Shown here piece by piece: positions 1-8,354 of a DNA stretch of 64,000 bases (position 1 is its first letter; the number at the start of each line of letters is the position of its first letter). Source of the stretch: Hymenobacter terricola. GTDB taxonomy: Bacteria; Bacteroidota; Bacteroidia; Cytophagales; Hymenobacteraceae. The DNA lies in the NCBI RefSeq assembly GCF_017921975.2, contig NZ_JAGEMO020000021.1, positions 62,001 through 126,000 of the forward strand, given 5' to 3'. Under the pieces are notes generated by a model. The model saw only the letters and a program-made list of their open reading frames with translations. It had not been told where the DNA came from and did no database searches. The translations under genes and the position numbers were made by a program.

Positions 1-1113
1 GCCGGTTTGGCGCCAGGTAGCGCCCTGGTCCTGCGAGTATTCCAGCTTCCACGAGCTGGCGGCGTCGGTGTAGTAAGCGCCGTAGAGGAGCGTGACTTTG
101 GTGGCGCCATTGGGCAGGTCGAACTTCATTTCGACCACGGCCGGCACCGTCAGGCCTTGCTGCATCCGGATTCCCTGAGTGCCGGTGTAGCGGTCGCGCC
201 CCGAGGTGTTGCCGATGATGGACTGGTACAGTTTCCAGGGGCCGCTGCTGAAGGTCACGGTGTTGTCGGGCACAGCGGCGGTGTTCATGTCATAGCTGCC
301 CTTGGTGGCCAGCGGCACCGATTCGAAGCTCTCGGGGAAGTTGCGGTAGATGGGGCCGCTGGGGTCGAGGGCATCGGCGGCGGTGCGCAGCCAGAGCTGC
401 GGGGCGGGGGCCTGGGCGGCGTCGGTAGCGCCCACCGGGATGCCCACGAAGGTGGCGCTGGCTGGAATGCGGCGGGCAGCGAAGGCCGCACCGGCGGCGG
501 TGTGCAGCGTGAGGCGATTGTTGGAGCCGTCGGCCAGGGTTTTGTCGCCGGCGTACGTGTCGCCCGATACGGGCAGCGGCGTAATGCTGCCGCCGGTGAT
601 GCGCACCAGTGTGCCCTCGTAGGTATCAAAATTGGTCAGCAGAGTACCCACGTTGATGTCGCGGACCGTTACGGGGTTGTTGCTGCTCACCTTGCGCACG
701 CGGTCGGCGGTGAGGCCTTCGAGGCGGAGGGCACCGGCACTTTTGGCCAGGGTGGCCCCGGTAATGTCTACCACTACGGAATCACCGACGGCGAAATTTG
801 AGATGCCATTCAGCGGGATAATGATGCCGCGCACGGCTCCGCGCCGCTTGTTCTGCACCACGATGGTGGCGGGGCCGCCGGGAACGTTCAGGCCGCTGGC
901 ATCGGAAATAACGAGGCCGACAATTTGGTGCGCGCCGGAGAGCTGGGCCGCTTCCAGCGTCACGTTCGAGCCCTGGTAGAGTCGGCGCACGTCTTCCAGC
1001 GAGATGATTGGGCTGGGCTGGCCGGCGGCGTAGTCGGGGTTTTCTTCGAGGCAGCTGGTGCAGGCCAGGGCGGTGAGCAGTGCGAAGAGGCTGGTTAAAA
1101 GCTTGTGTTTCAT
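1..1113 (-). CDS. DUF5689-type surface lipoprotein (3' end off the window)
   Basis: An open frame of 371 codons runs from the ATG at 1113 to the window edge without a stop. The N-terminus (MKHKLLTSLFALLTALAC) is a lipoprotein-type signal, with Cys18 or Cys21 as the lipidated residue. Residues of about 30-230 match the style of the DUF5689 domain found in Bacteroidota surface proteins (SLEDVRRLYQGSNVTLE near the start). From about residue 270 a jelly-roll-like segment begins, similar to choice-of-anchor J domains. It lies downstream of a SusC/SusD pair on the same strand, so it is probably a surface-exposed accessory of that uptake system. Its ligand is unknown. The family call is from memory of the domain pattern. 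Confidence 0.72.
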   Translation of the reverse strand, partial: MKHKLLTSLFALLTALACTSCLEENPDYAAGQPSPIISLEDVRRLYQGSNVTLEAAQLSGAHQIVGLVISDASGLNVPGGPATIVVQNKRRGAVRGIIIPLNGISNFAVGDSVVVDITGATLAKSAGALRLEGLTADRVRKVSSNNPVTVRDINVGTLLTNFDTYEGTLVRITGGSITPLPVSGDTYAGDKTLADGSNNRLTLHTAAGAAFAARRIPASATFVGIPVGATDAAQAPAPQLWLRTAADALDPSGPIYRNFPESFESVPLATKGSYDMNTAAVPDNTVTFSSGPWKLYQSIIGNTSGRDRYTGTQGIRMQQGLTVPAVVEMKFDLPNGATKVTLLYGAYYTDAASSWKLEYSQDQGATWRQTG

Positions 1114-1170
1114 CGTGATATTAATTTAAAAAACCATCATGCTGCGCGGCCGGGAAACCTCACCCCCGGC

Positions 1171-1244
1171 CCTTCTTCCGCGGAGAGGGCAACCTGACGA
1201 ATTCTACCGAAGCATTGCCGGTGCTCCCTCTCCGCGGAAGAAGG
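1171..1244. repeat. Perfect 19-bp inverted repeat with CCGCGG core
   Basis: The arms at 1171-1189 and 1226-1244 are exact reverse complements around a 36-base spacer. Each arm carries a CCGCGG palindrome. It lies between the susD-like gene and the DUF5689 gene, which are on the same strand. It has no T-run, so it looks more like an intergenic palindromic element than a classical terminator. Confidence 0.7.
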
Positions 1245-1258
1245 ACTTGGGAATGAGG

Positions 1259-2722
1259 CTATTGCCACCACACCTTCGTGTTGATGTCATCCGGCCCCTG
1301 GTCGGCCACGGCGGCCTGGTAGTTCACTTGGTTCAGGCTCTGCACGTAGAGCGGGTAGTTGATGCGGGCGGGCATCTGGCGGTTGTTTTTCAGGCCTGGG
1401 CCGAGGGGCAGCACGGGGTGGCCGGTGCGGCGGTACTCAAACCACTGCTGGAAATCGGTGAAAAACAGGGCGTAGTATTTCTGGAGGTGAATCTGGTCGA
1501 GCTTGGCGGCGTCGCTGCTGGCGGGTTCCCATTTCACGTCGGCGGCGGTGAGGAAGGTGGCGGGCACGGTGAGGCCCCAGAGGGTAATGCCGTTGGTGGC
1601 CCCGGTTTCGTAGTAGGTTTTGGCGTCGCCGGCAATCCAGCCGCGGAGGGCGGCTTCGGCCAGCAGGAGCTGTACTTCGGGGTAGTTGAGGATATTGCCG
1701 AGCAGCGGCTCGGTCATCAGCGCGGTGGGGTAGGTCGATTTGGCGGCCGGAATCTGGGTGGGCAGGTAGCCGCTCTGGATGCCTTCGTAGGTGCCGTTGG
1801 AGAGGGTGGCCCACTTGGCCAGGCGCGGGTCGTTCCACTCCACCAGGTTGTTGATGAAAAACTCGCTCATCGAGCTGAAGGCGTTGAAATCAGCGGTGCG
1901 ATAGGTCTGGAAGGGTGACTGATAGGGCGCGGTGCCGGTCCAGCGCAGGATGGCCGATTCGGCGTTGCTGGAGATGAGCGGGTAGTCGGCGGCGTGGGTG
2001 TTCACCAGGTCGCGCAGCTTGGCTTGCGGGCTCAGGCCGTTGGCGATGGCGTCGGTACGATTCGAAACGCGCAGCAGCAGGCGCAGATAGAGCGAGTTGC
2101 CAAACTTGCGCCATTTCAAGGCGTTGCCCTGGAACAGCGGGTCGAGCTGGGCCTGGTCGGCGGTGAGGTTGACGTTGGTTTTCAGCAGCTCGTTGGCTTC
2201 TTCCAGCTTCGTAAACAGGTCGCGGTAGATGTCTTCCTGCCGGTCAAACTTGGGTTGCAGCTGCCCGGTGCGGCCCTGAATGGCTTCCGAGTACGGCACG
2301 TCGCCAAACGTATCCGTGAGCAGCGAAAACGTCCAGACTTCGCAGATGCGGGCAATGGCCATGAACGTGTTGCTCTTGAGCGCAGCGGCGCTGGCGTACA
2401 TGTCGCGGAAATCGGTGAGTTGGGTGTACCAGCCGTTCCACATATAATCGGCCTCCGCCGTGCGGATGACGTAGCGGTGGAATTCGTCGTTATCGACCCG
2501 CGAAACGTGCACCTGCATCAGCTCATTCGTGATGCGGAAGCAACGGTCCATGTTGCGCTTCACCAAATCCGTGAGGGCCGGGGCCAGCAGCGTTTCGGGG
2601 ATGACGTTGGGGTTTTGGTTGGGGTTGATGTTCAGGTTTTTAAATCCATCGGTGCAGGCCGGTGCGGTGGCCAGGCCAACGGCGGCGAGGAGCAGGAGGA
2701 ACAGGCGTTTTAGTGGTTTCAC
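1259..2722 (-). CDS. SusD/RagB family nutrient-binding outer-membrane lipoprotein
   Basis: This 487-residue protein starts with a lipoprotein signal (hydrophobic residues 5-20, then APAC with Cys23). It reads as the SusD-like_2 type: NPNQNPNVIPETLLAPALTDLV near the start, tetratricopeptide-like helices in the middle (YSEAIQGRTG, then an ALKWRKFGNSLYLRLLLRVS stretch) and a C-terminal FQQWFEYRRTGHP segment. Such proteins sit as a lid on a SusC channel and capture oligosaccharides or peptides. The susC-like gene starts 59 bases upstream, so the two are co-transcribed. The substrate cannot be told from sequence. Confidence 0.9.
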   Translation of the reverse strand: MKPLKRLFLLLLAAVGLATAPACTDGFKNLNINPNQNPNVIPETLLAPALTDLVKRNMDRCFRITNELMQVHVSRVDNDEFHRYVIRTAEADYMWNGWYTQLTDFRDMYASAAALKSNTFMAIARICEVWTFSLLTDTFGDVPYSEAIQGRTGQLQPKFDRQEDIYRDLFTKLEEANELLKTNVNLTADQAQLDPLFQGNALKWRKFGNSLYLRLLLRVSNRTDAIANGLSPQAKLRDLVNTHAADYPLISSNAESAILRWTGTAPYQSPFQTYRTADFNAFSSMSEFFINNLVEWNDPRLAKWATLSNGTYEGIQSGYLPTQIPAAKSTYPTALMTEPLLGNILNYPEVQLLLAEAALRGWIAGDAKTYYETGATNGITLWGLTVPATFLTAADVKWEPASSDAAKLDQIHLQKYYALFFTDFQQWFEYRRTGHPVLPLGPGLKNNRQMPARINYPLYVQSLNQVNYQAAVADQGPDDINTKVWWQ

Positions 2723-2781
2723 GTTGGAATATTGGGTTAATTCAGCACGTCGTGACTTTTGATTCGTTTTCTTCTTCCGTC

Positions 2782-5700
2782 CTAAATCCCCACCGTCAGG
2801 TTAATCCCCATGGTGCGGGTGCTCGGGAACTGGCCCAGCTCAAACCCCAGGTCGATGGTCCCGTCGTTTAGGGTGCCGAATTCGGGGTCGAAGGCGGGCC
2901 ACTTGGTGAAAATGAACAGGTCGCGGCCGTAGAGGCCGATAGACGCCTGGGTCAGTTTCAGCTTGCTCAATAAATTGGCGGGCAGGGCGTAGTCGAGGCG
3001 CATTTCGCGCAGCTTGATAAAATCGGTGCGGAACAGGTTGGCTTCCACGTTGTCGCGGCCGTAGTGGGCGAGGTAGTAGGCCGGGATGTTCTCGGCCACT
3101 ACGTCGTTGGGGCGGAAGGTTCCGTCGGTGTTGCGAATCACGCCGTCGCCAATGATGCCGTTGTAGCGGCCGGGCAGGGTGTTTTTGGTTTTGCCACCTT
3201 CGGCCAGCACGGCGTTGGTCATCGAGTAAGCCTTGGCCCCAAACTGGCCGTCGAACAGGATATTGAGGCGCAGCTGCTGGTAGCTGAATTCAGTGCCGGC
3301 GCTGGCTTTCCACTGCGGCAGCGCGTTGCCCAGGTACTTGATTTCGTCGCCCAGCACGGGGTAGCCGTTTTCGTAGATAATCTGGCCATCTGGAGCCCGC
3401 TCGTAGCCGCGGCCGTAAATGGCGCCCATGCTGCCGCCGGGCCGCGCTTCCACCGAGCCCCGGCCGCCGGGGCCGCGCTGCAGCTGGTAGGTCAGCACGC
3501 TGTCGGCCAGCTCCACCACTTGGTTGCGGTTGGCGGTGAACGTGCCGTAGACTTTCCAGCTGAAGCCTTTGGGACTACTGATTACCTGGGCGTTGGCCTG
3601 AATTTCCAGGCCCTGGTTGCGCACCAGGCCGGCGTTGAGCACGGCCGCGTTGTAGCCGGCAGCCCGGTCGATGGGCACCTGTAGAATCTGGTCGTAGGTG
3701 TTGTTGCGGTACACGGCCACGTCGAGGCCGATGCGGTTTTTTAGGAAGCGCAGGTCGGCGCCCAGCTCCACGCTTTCGGTGCGGCGCGGCTTCAGGCCGT
3801 CGTTGGCGATGGCGCTGGGGTTGCTCAGGCCGGAGGGGTAGCCGGTGGCCACCGCGTAGGTGTACGACGTGAGATAGGGCGTGGTGGTGCCGCTGCCCAC
3901 CTGCGCCCACGAGGCCCGCAATTTGGCAAACGACACGGCTTCGGGCAAGGGCAAAATCTGCGAAACCACCGTGCTCAAACTAGCTGATGGATAGAAGAAT
4001 CCGGTATTTTTTGTCGAATTCGCCGTGGCCAGCGTGCTGGTCCAGTCCTGGCGCGCCGTGAGGTCGAGGTAGAGGAAATTATGGTAGCCGACGGAGGCCA
4101 GGGCGTAGAAGCTGTTCACCGCAAACTCGGCGCGGTAGGGCAGCGCCACCGGCAGGTCGCGGCTGTTGGCGAAGGTGAACACGCCCGGATAGAGCAGGCG
4201 CTCGGCGCGCAGCTCGTCCTTGTTGTAGCGGTTGCGCAGGGCGCTGCCGCCGGCCGAGAGACTGGTTTCAAACCGGCCGAATTTGTGGGCGTACTGCAGC
4301 AGGAAATCGTGGTTCATCTCCTGCGAGAAGATGTTCTGGGTCCGGAACATGCCCTCCTTGTACTTCTCGGTATCCTTGGGGCGCTGCTGGGAGCGGGCTT
4401 CGTAGGAGAAGTCCAGCGCCGAGCGCAGCATCAGGCTCAAATCCTTGCTGAACTTGTAGTTGACCTGCACGTTGCCGGTGAGCGAGTTGCGGGTGCTCTT
4501 GTTCAGCATCTCGTTGGCAATCAGGTACGGATTGTCTACCAGGCTGCTGAACGGGTAGCGCTGCGTGATGCCTTCCGCGCCGGGGGCCCAGTAGTTTTTC
4601 AGCCAGTCGAGGTTGCTGTTGGGCACCTGCAAAATGGCCCAGTACATGATGGTCTGGTTGTTATAGCCGGTTGAGGGCAGGTTGTCGCTGCTCCGGTTGG
4701 TGTAGTTCACCTTGGTCGAAACCTGGAGCCGGTCGGTAATCTTCTGGCTGGCCGACAGCGCGATGGTGTTGCGGTCGTAGCCCGTGTTCGGGATAATCCA
4801 GGTGTTTTGCAGGTTGGTGAGCGAGAGGCGCACGGCGGTGCGGTCGGTGCCGCCATCCAGCGAAATGGTGTTGGTGAAGGTTTTGCCCGTCTCAAAAAAG
4901 CCCTTGCGGTTGTCTTCGTAGGCCACCCAGGGCGTGCGCTCGGTGCCGCCGGTGTTGGTGTTCGGGTCGTATTGGAAAAAGGACTGGCCGTTGAATTTCG
5001 GCCCCCAGGCCGAGCTGGTGCTGCGCGTGCTGGGCCCGTCGGCGGTGGCGCCGTAGGAGTAGTAGTTCTCCCCTATCGTGCCCTGGCCGTACTCGTACTG
5101 GTAGTCGGGCCAGCGCGAAATCATGTCGAAAGCCGCGTTCGAGTTGAAGGTGACCCCAATGCCTCGTTGGCGGGCCTTGCCCGATTTCGTGGTGATGACC
5201 ACCGCGCCATTGCCGCCGCGCGCGCCGTACAGCGCCGTTGCGCCCGGCCCCTTCAGCACCGTCACCGACTCGATATCCTCGGGGTTGATGTCGTTGAGGC
5301 TGGTGCCGAAATCGACCGGCGACTCGCCCTGCAAATAGGCCGTGCTGCCGGTGCCGGTGGCGCGGTTGCTGCCGCCCAGCACCACGCCGTCCACCACAAT
5401 CAGGGCGTCGTTGTCGCCCGCCAGCGAGCTTTCGCCGCGCAGCACAATCTTATTGGAGCCGGCCGGCCCGCCGCCGGATTTCACCAGATTCAGGCCCGCC
5501 ACTTTGCCGGATAGCGCATCGGTCCAGTTGTTCGATTTGGCTTGCGTAAGCTGTTCGTTGCTCACCTGCGTCACGGCGTAGCCCAGGGCTTTTTCTTCGC
5601 GTTTGATGCCCAGCGCCGTCACCACCACCTCGTCGAGGCTGGTGATGTCTTCGCGCAGCGCCACGTCGTAGGCCGTTTTCTCATCCACCGTCAGCTCCTG

Positions 5701-6252
5701 CTCTTCGAAGCCAATGAAAGAGAAAATGAGGACGTTGCCGGACTGCGCAGTTAGCTCGTAGCCGCCGTTGGGGTCCGTGGTGGTGCCGGTGGTGGTGTCT
5801 TTTATCCGCACCGAAACGCCGGGCATTCCTTCGCCTTTGGCGTCCACCACGCGGCCCTTCACAGGCTTGGGGTTGGCCGCAGCGGCGCTGCCACCCTTCA
5901 CCAGAATTCGCTTATTCTGGACCGTAAACTGCACGTTGGCCTGGGCCGAAATCAGCTGTAAAACCTCGCCCAGGTTGCTGTGGGGGGCTTCCACGTTGAT
6001 TTTACGGCTCAGCGCACTTGCCTGGTCCACGTACAGAAACCGGTAGCCGGTTTGCTGCTCGATGCTCGCGAATACCTCTGCCAGCGGTTGTTGGCGCGCC
6101 GTAATGGCGCAGGGCGTGGCGGCGGGGCCCTGCACCAGGGCCGGGCCGGCGGCCACGGCCGGCAACGGGGCCGGACTGAGGGCGGCCAAGCTCAAGCCAA
6201 CCAGCGCGCGCCGCCAGTGCCGCCCCATTTCGGGGTACCTCGTTTGTTTCAT
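2782..6252 (-). CDS. SusC/RagA TonB-dependent outer-membrane receptor with STN domain
   Basis: The protein has 1156 residues. After a signal-like N-terminus comes an STN (secretin/TonB N-terminal) domain at about 50-118 (PLAEVFASIEQQTGYRFLY). A carboxypeptidase-regulatory-like domain follows at about 128-200 (KGRVVDAKGEGMPGVSVRIK), then DEVVVTALG at about 206, the plug domain (VLKGPGATALYGARGGNGAVV) and a long beta-barrel ending in GINLTVGI. SusC proteins import large ligands with a SusD partner using TonB energy. The STN domain is the part that signals to a FecR anti-sigma factor, and fecR and an ECF sigma gene lie directly upstream. Transport and its own transcription are therefore probably coupled. 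Confidence 0.95.
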   Translation of the reverse strand: MKQTRYPEMGRHWRRALVGLSLAALSPAPLPAVAAGPALVQGPAATPCAITARQQPLAEVFASIEQQTGYRFLYVDQASALSRKINVEAPHSNLGEVLQLISAQANVQFTVQNKRILVKGGSAAAANPKPVKGRVVDAKGEGMPGVSVRIKDTTTGTTTDPNGGYELTAQSGNVLIFSFIGFEEQELTVDEKTAYDVALREDITSLDEVVVTALGIKREEKALGYAVTQVSNEQLTQAKSNNWTDALSGKVAGLNLVKSGGGPAGSNKIVLRGESSLAGDNDALIVVDGVVLGGSNRATGTGSTAYLQGESPVDFGTSLNDINPEDIESVTVLKGPGATALYGARGGNGAVVITTKSGKARQRGIGVTFNSNAAFDMISRWPDYQYEYGQGTIGENYYSYGATADGPSTRSTSSAWGPKFNGQSFFQYDPNTNTGGTERTPWVAYEDNRKGFFETGKTFTNTISLDGGTDRTAVRLSLTNLQNTWIIPNTGYDRNTIALSASQKITDRLQVSTKVNYTNRSSDNLPSTGYNNQTIMYWAILQVPNSNLDWLKNYWAPGAEGITQRYPFSSLVDNPYLIANEMLNKSTRNSLTGNVQVNYKFSKDLSLMLRSALDFSYEARSQQRPKDTEKYKEGMFRTQNIFSQEMNHDFLLQYAHKFGRFETSLSAGGSALRNRYNKDELRAERLLYPGVFTFANSRDLPVALPYRAEFAVNSFYALASVGYHNFLYLDLTARQDWTSTLATANSTKNTGFFYPSASLSTVVSQILPLPEAVSFAKLRASWAQVGSGTTTPYLTSYTYAVATGYPSGLSNPSAIANDGLKPRRTESVELGADLRFLKNRIGLDVAVYRNNTYDQILQVPIDRAAGYNAAVLNAGLVRNQGLEIQANAQVISSPKGFSWKVYGTFTANRNQVVELADSVLTYQLQRGPGGRGSVEARPGGSMGAIYGRGYERAPDGQIIYENGYPVLGDEIKYLGNALPQWKASAGTEFSYQQLRLNILFDGQFGAKAYSMTNAVLAEGGKTKNTLPGRYNGIIGDGVIRNTDGTFRPNDVVAENIPAYYLAHYGRDNVEANLFRTDFIKLREMRLDYALPANLLSKLKLTQASIGLYGRDLFIFTKWPAFDPEFGTLNDGTIDLGFELGQFPSTRTMGINLTVGI

Positions 6253-6339
6253 AGATTTGTGCGTGAGCGTTGTTAAATTTTTCCGGATTTAATGGACTCT
6301 CCAACTCGCCGGCAGGTACGAACTGCCAGCTTTTATACC

Positions 6340-6370
6340 GGAAGGCAGTGGGTTTTGCCCGCTGTCTTCC
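6340..6370 (-). terminator. Hairpin between fecR and susC (possible attenuator or terminator)
   Basis: Bases 6340-6352 can pair with 6358-6370 in a 13-bp stem with mismatches or wobbles around a TTTTG loop. It lies in the 131-base gap between the fecR stop and the susC start, all on the minus strand. It could reduce read-through from the regulator genes into the receptor gene. No strong U-tract follows. Confidence 0.4.
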
Positions 6371-6383
6371 TCTTGAAAATGCT

Positions 6384-7403
6384 TTAGTTAGCCGGCGTTC
6401 CCGGCGGGGGCTGCTGTAAGTAAATCACCTGGCCTTCGCGCCGGTAGGTGAGCGGGCCGGCCAGTTGCAGGGCGGCCAGCACGGCCGCCAGCGGCTCATT
6501 ATCGAACGTGGCCCAGAGGCGCACCTCGGCCGTGGCCGGGTCGGCAAACACCAGCTTCACCCCGTAGAGCCGCTCGATTTGCGCCGCCACGTCGGCCAGC
6601 TTCTCGTTCTGAAACACCAGCTTATTGCCCCGCCAGCCCGTCACCTTGGTCGGGTTGAAAGCCTGCCGGTAGATGCGGCCCGTGGCGCGGTCGGCCAGAA
6701 GCTGCTGGCCCGGCGCAAGCAGGTACTGCTCGTGCTCATCAGTCACCCGCACCTGGCCTTCGACCAGCGAAACCGCCGTTTGGCCGGCCCCACGGAAAGC
6801 ACTGACGTTGAACTTGGTGCCGAGCACCTGCGTCACCCAAGTGCCGCTATGCACCCGAAACGGCCGGTGCGGGTTTTTGCTCACTTCGAAGAAAGCTTCG
6901 CCTTCCAGATACACTTCCCGGCTGGTTTCGCTGAATTTCGTGGGGTAGCGCAGGCGGCTTTTCGGGGCCAGCGTTACCAGCGAGCCGTCGGCTAAGTGGA
7001 TAAGCTGCTGCTCGCCGGCGCGGGTTTGGCGCACCTGGTAAGCCTGCGGGGAGGCCGGCTTCCGGAAGAAATAAGCGCCGCATAAGCCGCTCAGCAGCAC
7101 CAGCGCCAGGGCCGCCAGCTGGTACGGCCGCGCCATTCGCCACCGCCGAATGGGCGGCGTGGGCGGCGGTGCCGGTGCTGGCACGGGCAGGGCCAGCCGG
7201 GCCTTCACGTTGCGCAGGGCGGCGGCGGTTTCGGCCGGTACGGCGGGCGTCTGGCTGGCTTGCCAAATGGCTTTCAGCTGCTCAAACGTCCGTTCGTGGT
7301 CGGGCGATTGGGCGACCCAGGTAGCCAGCCGCTCGTTCTCGTCCGACGACGTTTGCCGGGCCAGGTAGCGGGTGATGAGCGAGTAGAATTCTTCTGATTC
7401 CAA
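6384..7403 (-). CDS. FecR family anti-sigma factor
   Basis: This is a FecR-type transmembrane regulator. A cytoplasmic N-terminal helical region (EEFYSLITRYLARQTSSDE) is followed by a membrane segment (YQLAALALVLLSGLCGAYFF, about residues 92-112). Next come the periplasmic FecR domain (LADGSLVTLAPKSRLRYP, EGEAFFEVSKNPHRPF) and a C-terminal DUF4974-like part. It should hold the neighbouring ECF sigma factor until the STN domain of the adjacent SusC signals. I chose the TTG at 7403 because the family usually begins just before EEFY. The longer frame opens at a GTG at 7457, but those 18 codons lie in a palindromic repeat. No ATG is available, which is unusual. Confidence 0.88.
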   Translation of the reverse strand: MESEEFYSLITRYLARQTSSDENERLATWVAQSPDHERTFEQLKAIWQASQTPAVPAETAAALRNVKARLALPVPAPAPPPTPPIRRWRMARPYQLAALALVLLSGLCGAYFFRKPASPQAYQVRQTRAGEQQLIHLADGSLVTLAPKSRLRYPTKFSETSREVYLEGEAFFEVSKNPHRPFRVHSGTWVTQVLGTKFNVSAFRGAGQTAVSLVEGQVRVTDEHEQYLLAPGQQLLADRATGRIYRQAFNPTKVTGWRGNKLVFQNEKLADVAAQIERLYGVKLVFADPATAEVRLWATFDNEPLAAVLAALQLAGPLTYRREGQVIYLQQPPPGTPAN

Positions 7404-7413
7404 AGCGGTAGAA

Positions 7414-7481
7414 GTAGCGTGGACTCTGCGAGTCCGCGTGTATGGACGTTCCCACACGCGGACCCGCAGAGTCCACGCTAC
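7414..7481. repeat. 27-bp inverted repeat with nested palindromes (GTAGC...GCTAC family)
   Basis: Arms 7414-7440 and 7455-7481 are reverse complements with one mismatch and a 14-base loop. The outer ends read GTAGC and GCTAC, and each arm contains its own GGACT...AGTCC palindrome. The element abuts the 5' end of fecR and contains the GTG that opens the longest fecR frame. A related element starts at 13811. Confidence 0.8.
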
Positions 7482-7577
7482 ACCCCATCAAGACGCGGCT
7501 GCTTCTGCACCTCGTGACACCAAAACCCAACCGTAACCGAACGGTAACAACCGTAATTTTTGGGTAACGCGGCTGCT

Positions 7578-8159
7578 CTACTGTACCCCGGAAGCATAGA
7601 GCGCGCTTTTCAGAAAGCGCAGCGCCCGGAACATGTGGGTTTTCACCGAGTTGATGGAGATGGCCAGCAGTGCCGCGATTTCCTCGTAGGTCAGGCCGCT
7701 GTCGCGGTGCAGCTGGAATACCTGGCGGGTGCGCTCCGGCAGCCGCTCGATGAGCTGGAGCAGGTGCTCATTGAGTTCCTGAAAATCCAGGAGCTGGTCG
7801 GGTTGCAGGTGGGCGGCTTCGGGCTGGGTGTCCGGCAAGTCGTCCTCGGCTGCGATGATGGCGCGGCGCTGCTGGCGCAGCTTGTCGTAGCTGCGGTGCT
7901 TCACGGCGGCGTAGAGGTAGGATGCCAGCGAGCCCTGCACATTGAGTTGGGCGCGGCTGGTCCAGATGGTGCAAAACAGGTCTGCTACCACGTCCTCGGC
8001 GGCATCGGTGGGGTACGGCAGCAGGGTTTTAGCGTAGCGCAGCAGCCCGGCGTAGTGGCGGATAAACAGGGCATCGAAGGCCGCTTCGTGGCCCAGCACC
8101 AGAGCTTCGAGATACTGCTTATCGGAGGAATTAGGCGCGAACATCATACCGGTAGACAA
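7578..8159 (-). CDS. ECF-type RNA polymerase sigma-70 factor
   Basis: The 193-residue protein has the two-domain ECF layout. Region 2 covers about residues 25-95 (FDALFIRHYAGLLRYAKTLL, then AAEDVVADLFCTIW). Region 4 covers about 130-185 (IERLPERTRQVFQLHRDSG, then TYEEIAALLAISINSVKTH, the helix-turn-helix that binds the -35 element). It lies upstream of fecR and an STN-containing susC on the same strand, the standard three-part cell-surface signalling arrangement in Bacteroidota. An ATG five codons in (MFAPNSS) is an alternative start. Confidence 0.94.
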   Translation of the reverse strand: MSTGMMFAPNSSDKQYLEALVLGHEAAFDALFIRHYAGLLRYAKTLLPYPTDAAEDVVADLFCTIWTSRAQLNVQGSLASYLYAAVKHRSYDKLRQQRRAIIAAEDDLPDTQPEAAHLQPDQLLDFQELNEHLLQLIERLPERTRQVFQLHRDSGLTYEEIAALLAISINSVKTHMFRALRFLKSALYASGVQ

Positions 8160-8263
8160 AGCTACCGGCCACGCAGAAGGGCTGGATTACCCTTTCATTA
8201 TGATATAATTAAGGCTCGGTTTCACGCCCGGTTCCCCATGCTGATGAGGTAACCAGGCGTTGT

Positions 8264-8330
8264 CCTGACATGAATCAGGCCGGCCGCTGATATTCGTCAG
8301 CTTTCGGCTTGGCGGCGGGGCGGAGCTTTG
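8264..8330 (+). promoter_or_regulatory. Paired Crp/Fnr-like boxes and TTTG promoter element of ccoI
   Basis: Box 1 (CCTGACATGAATCAGG, 8264-8279) and box 2 (GCTGATATTCGTCAGC, 8286-8301) are TGA-N6-TCA palindromes with 5-base arms, 22 bp apart. GAGCTTTG follows, with its TTTG at 8327-8330, exactly 28 bases after the last base of TCA. The same spacing recurs at ccoNO and hemA. If transcription starts about 5 bases after TTTG, box 2 is centred near -41.5, the classical class II activator position. Confidence 0.8.
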
Positions 8331-8354
8331 GGGTTGCCATCAGCCTGCCCGCCC

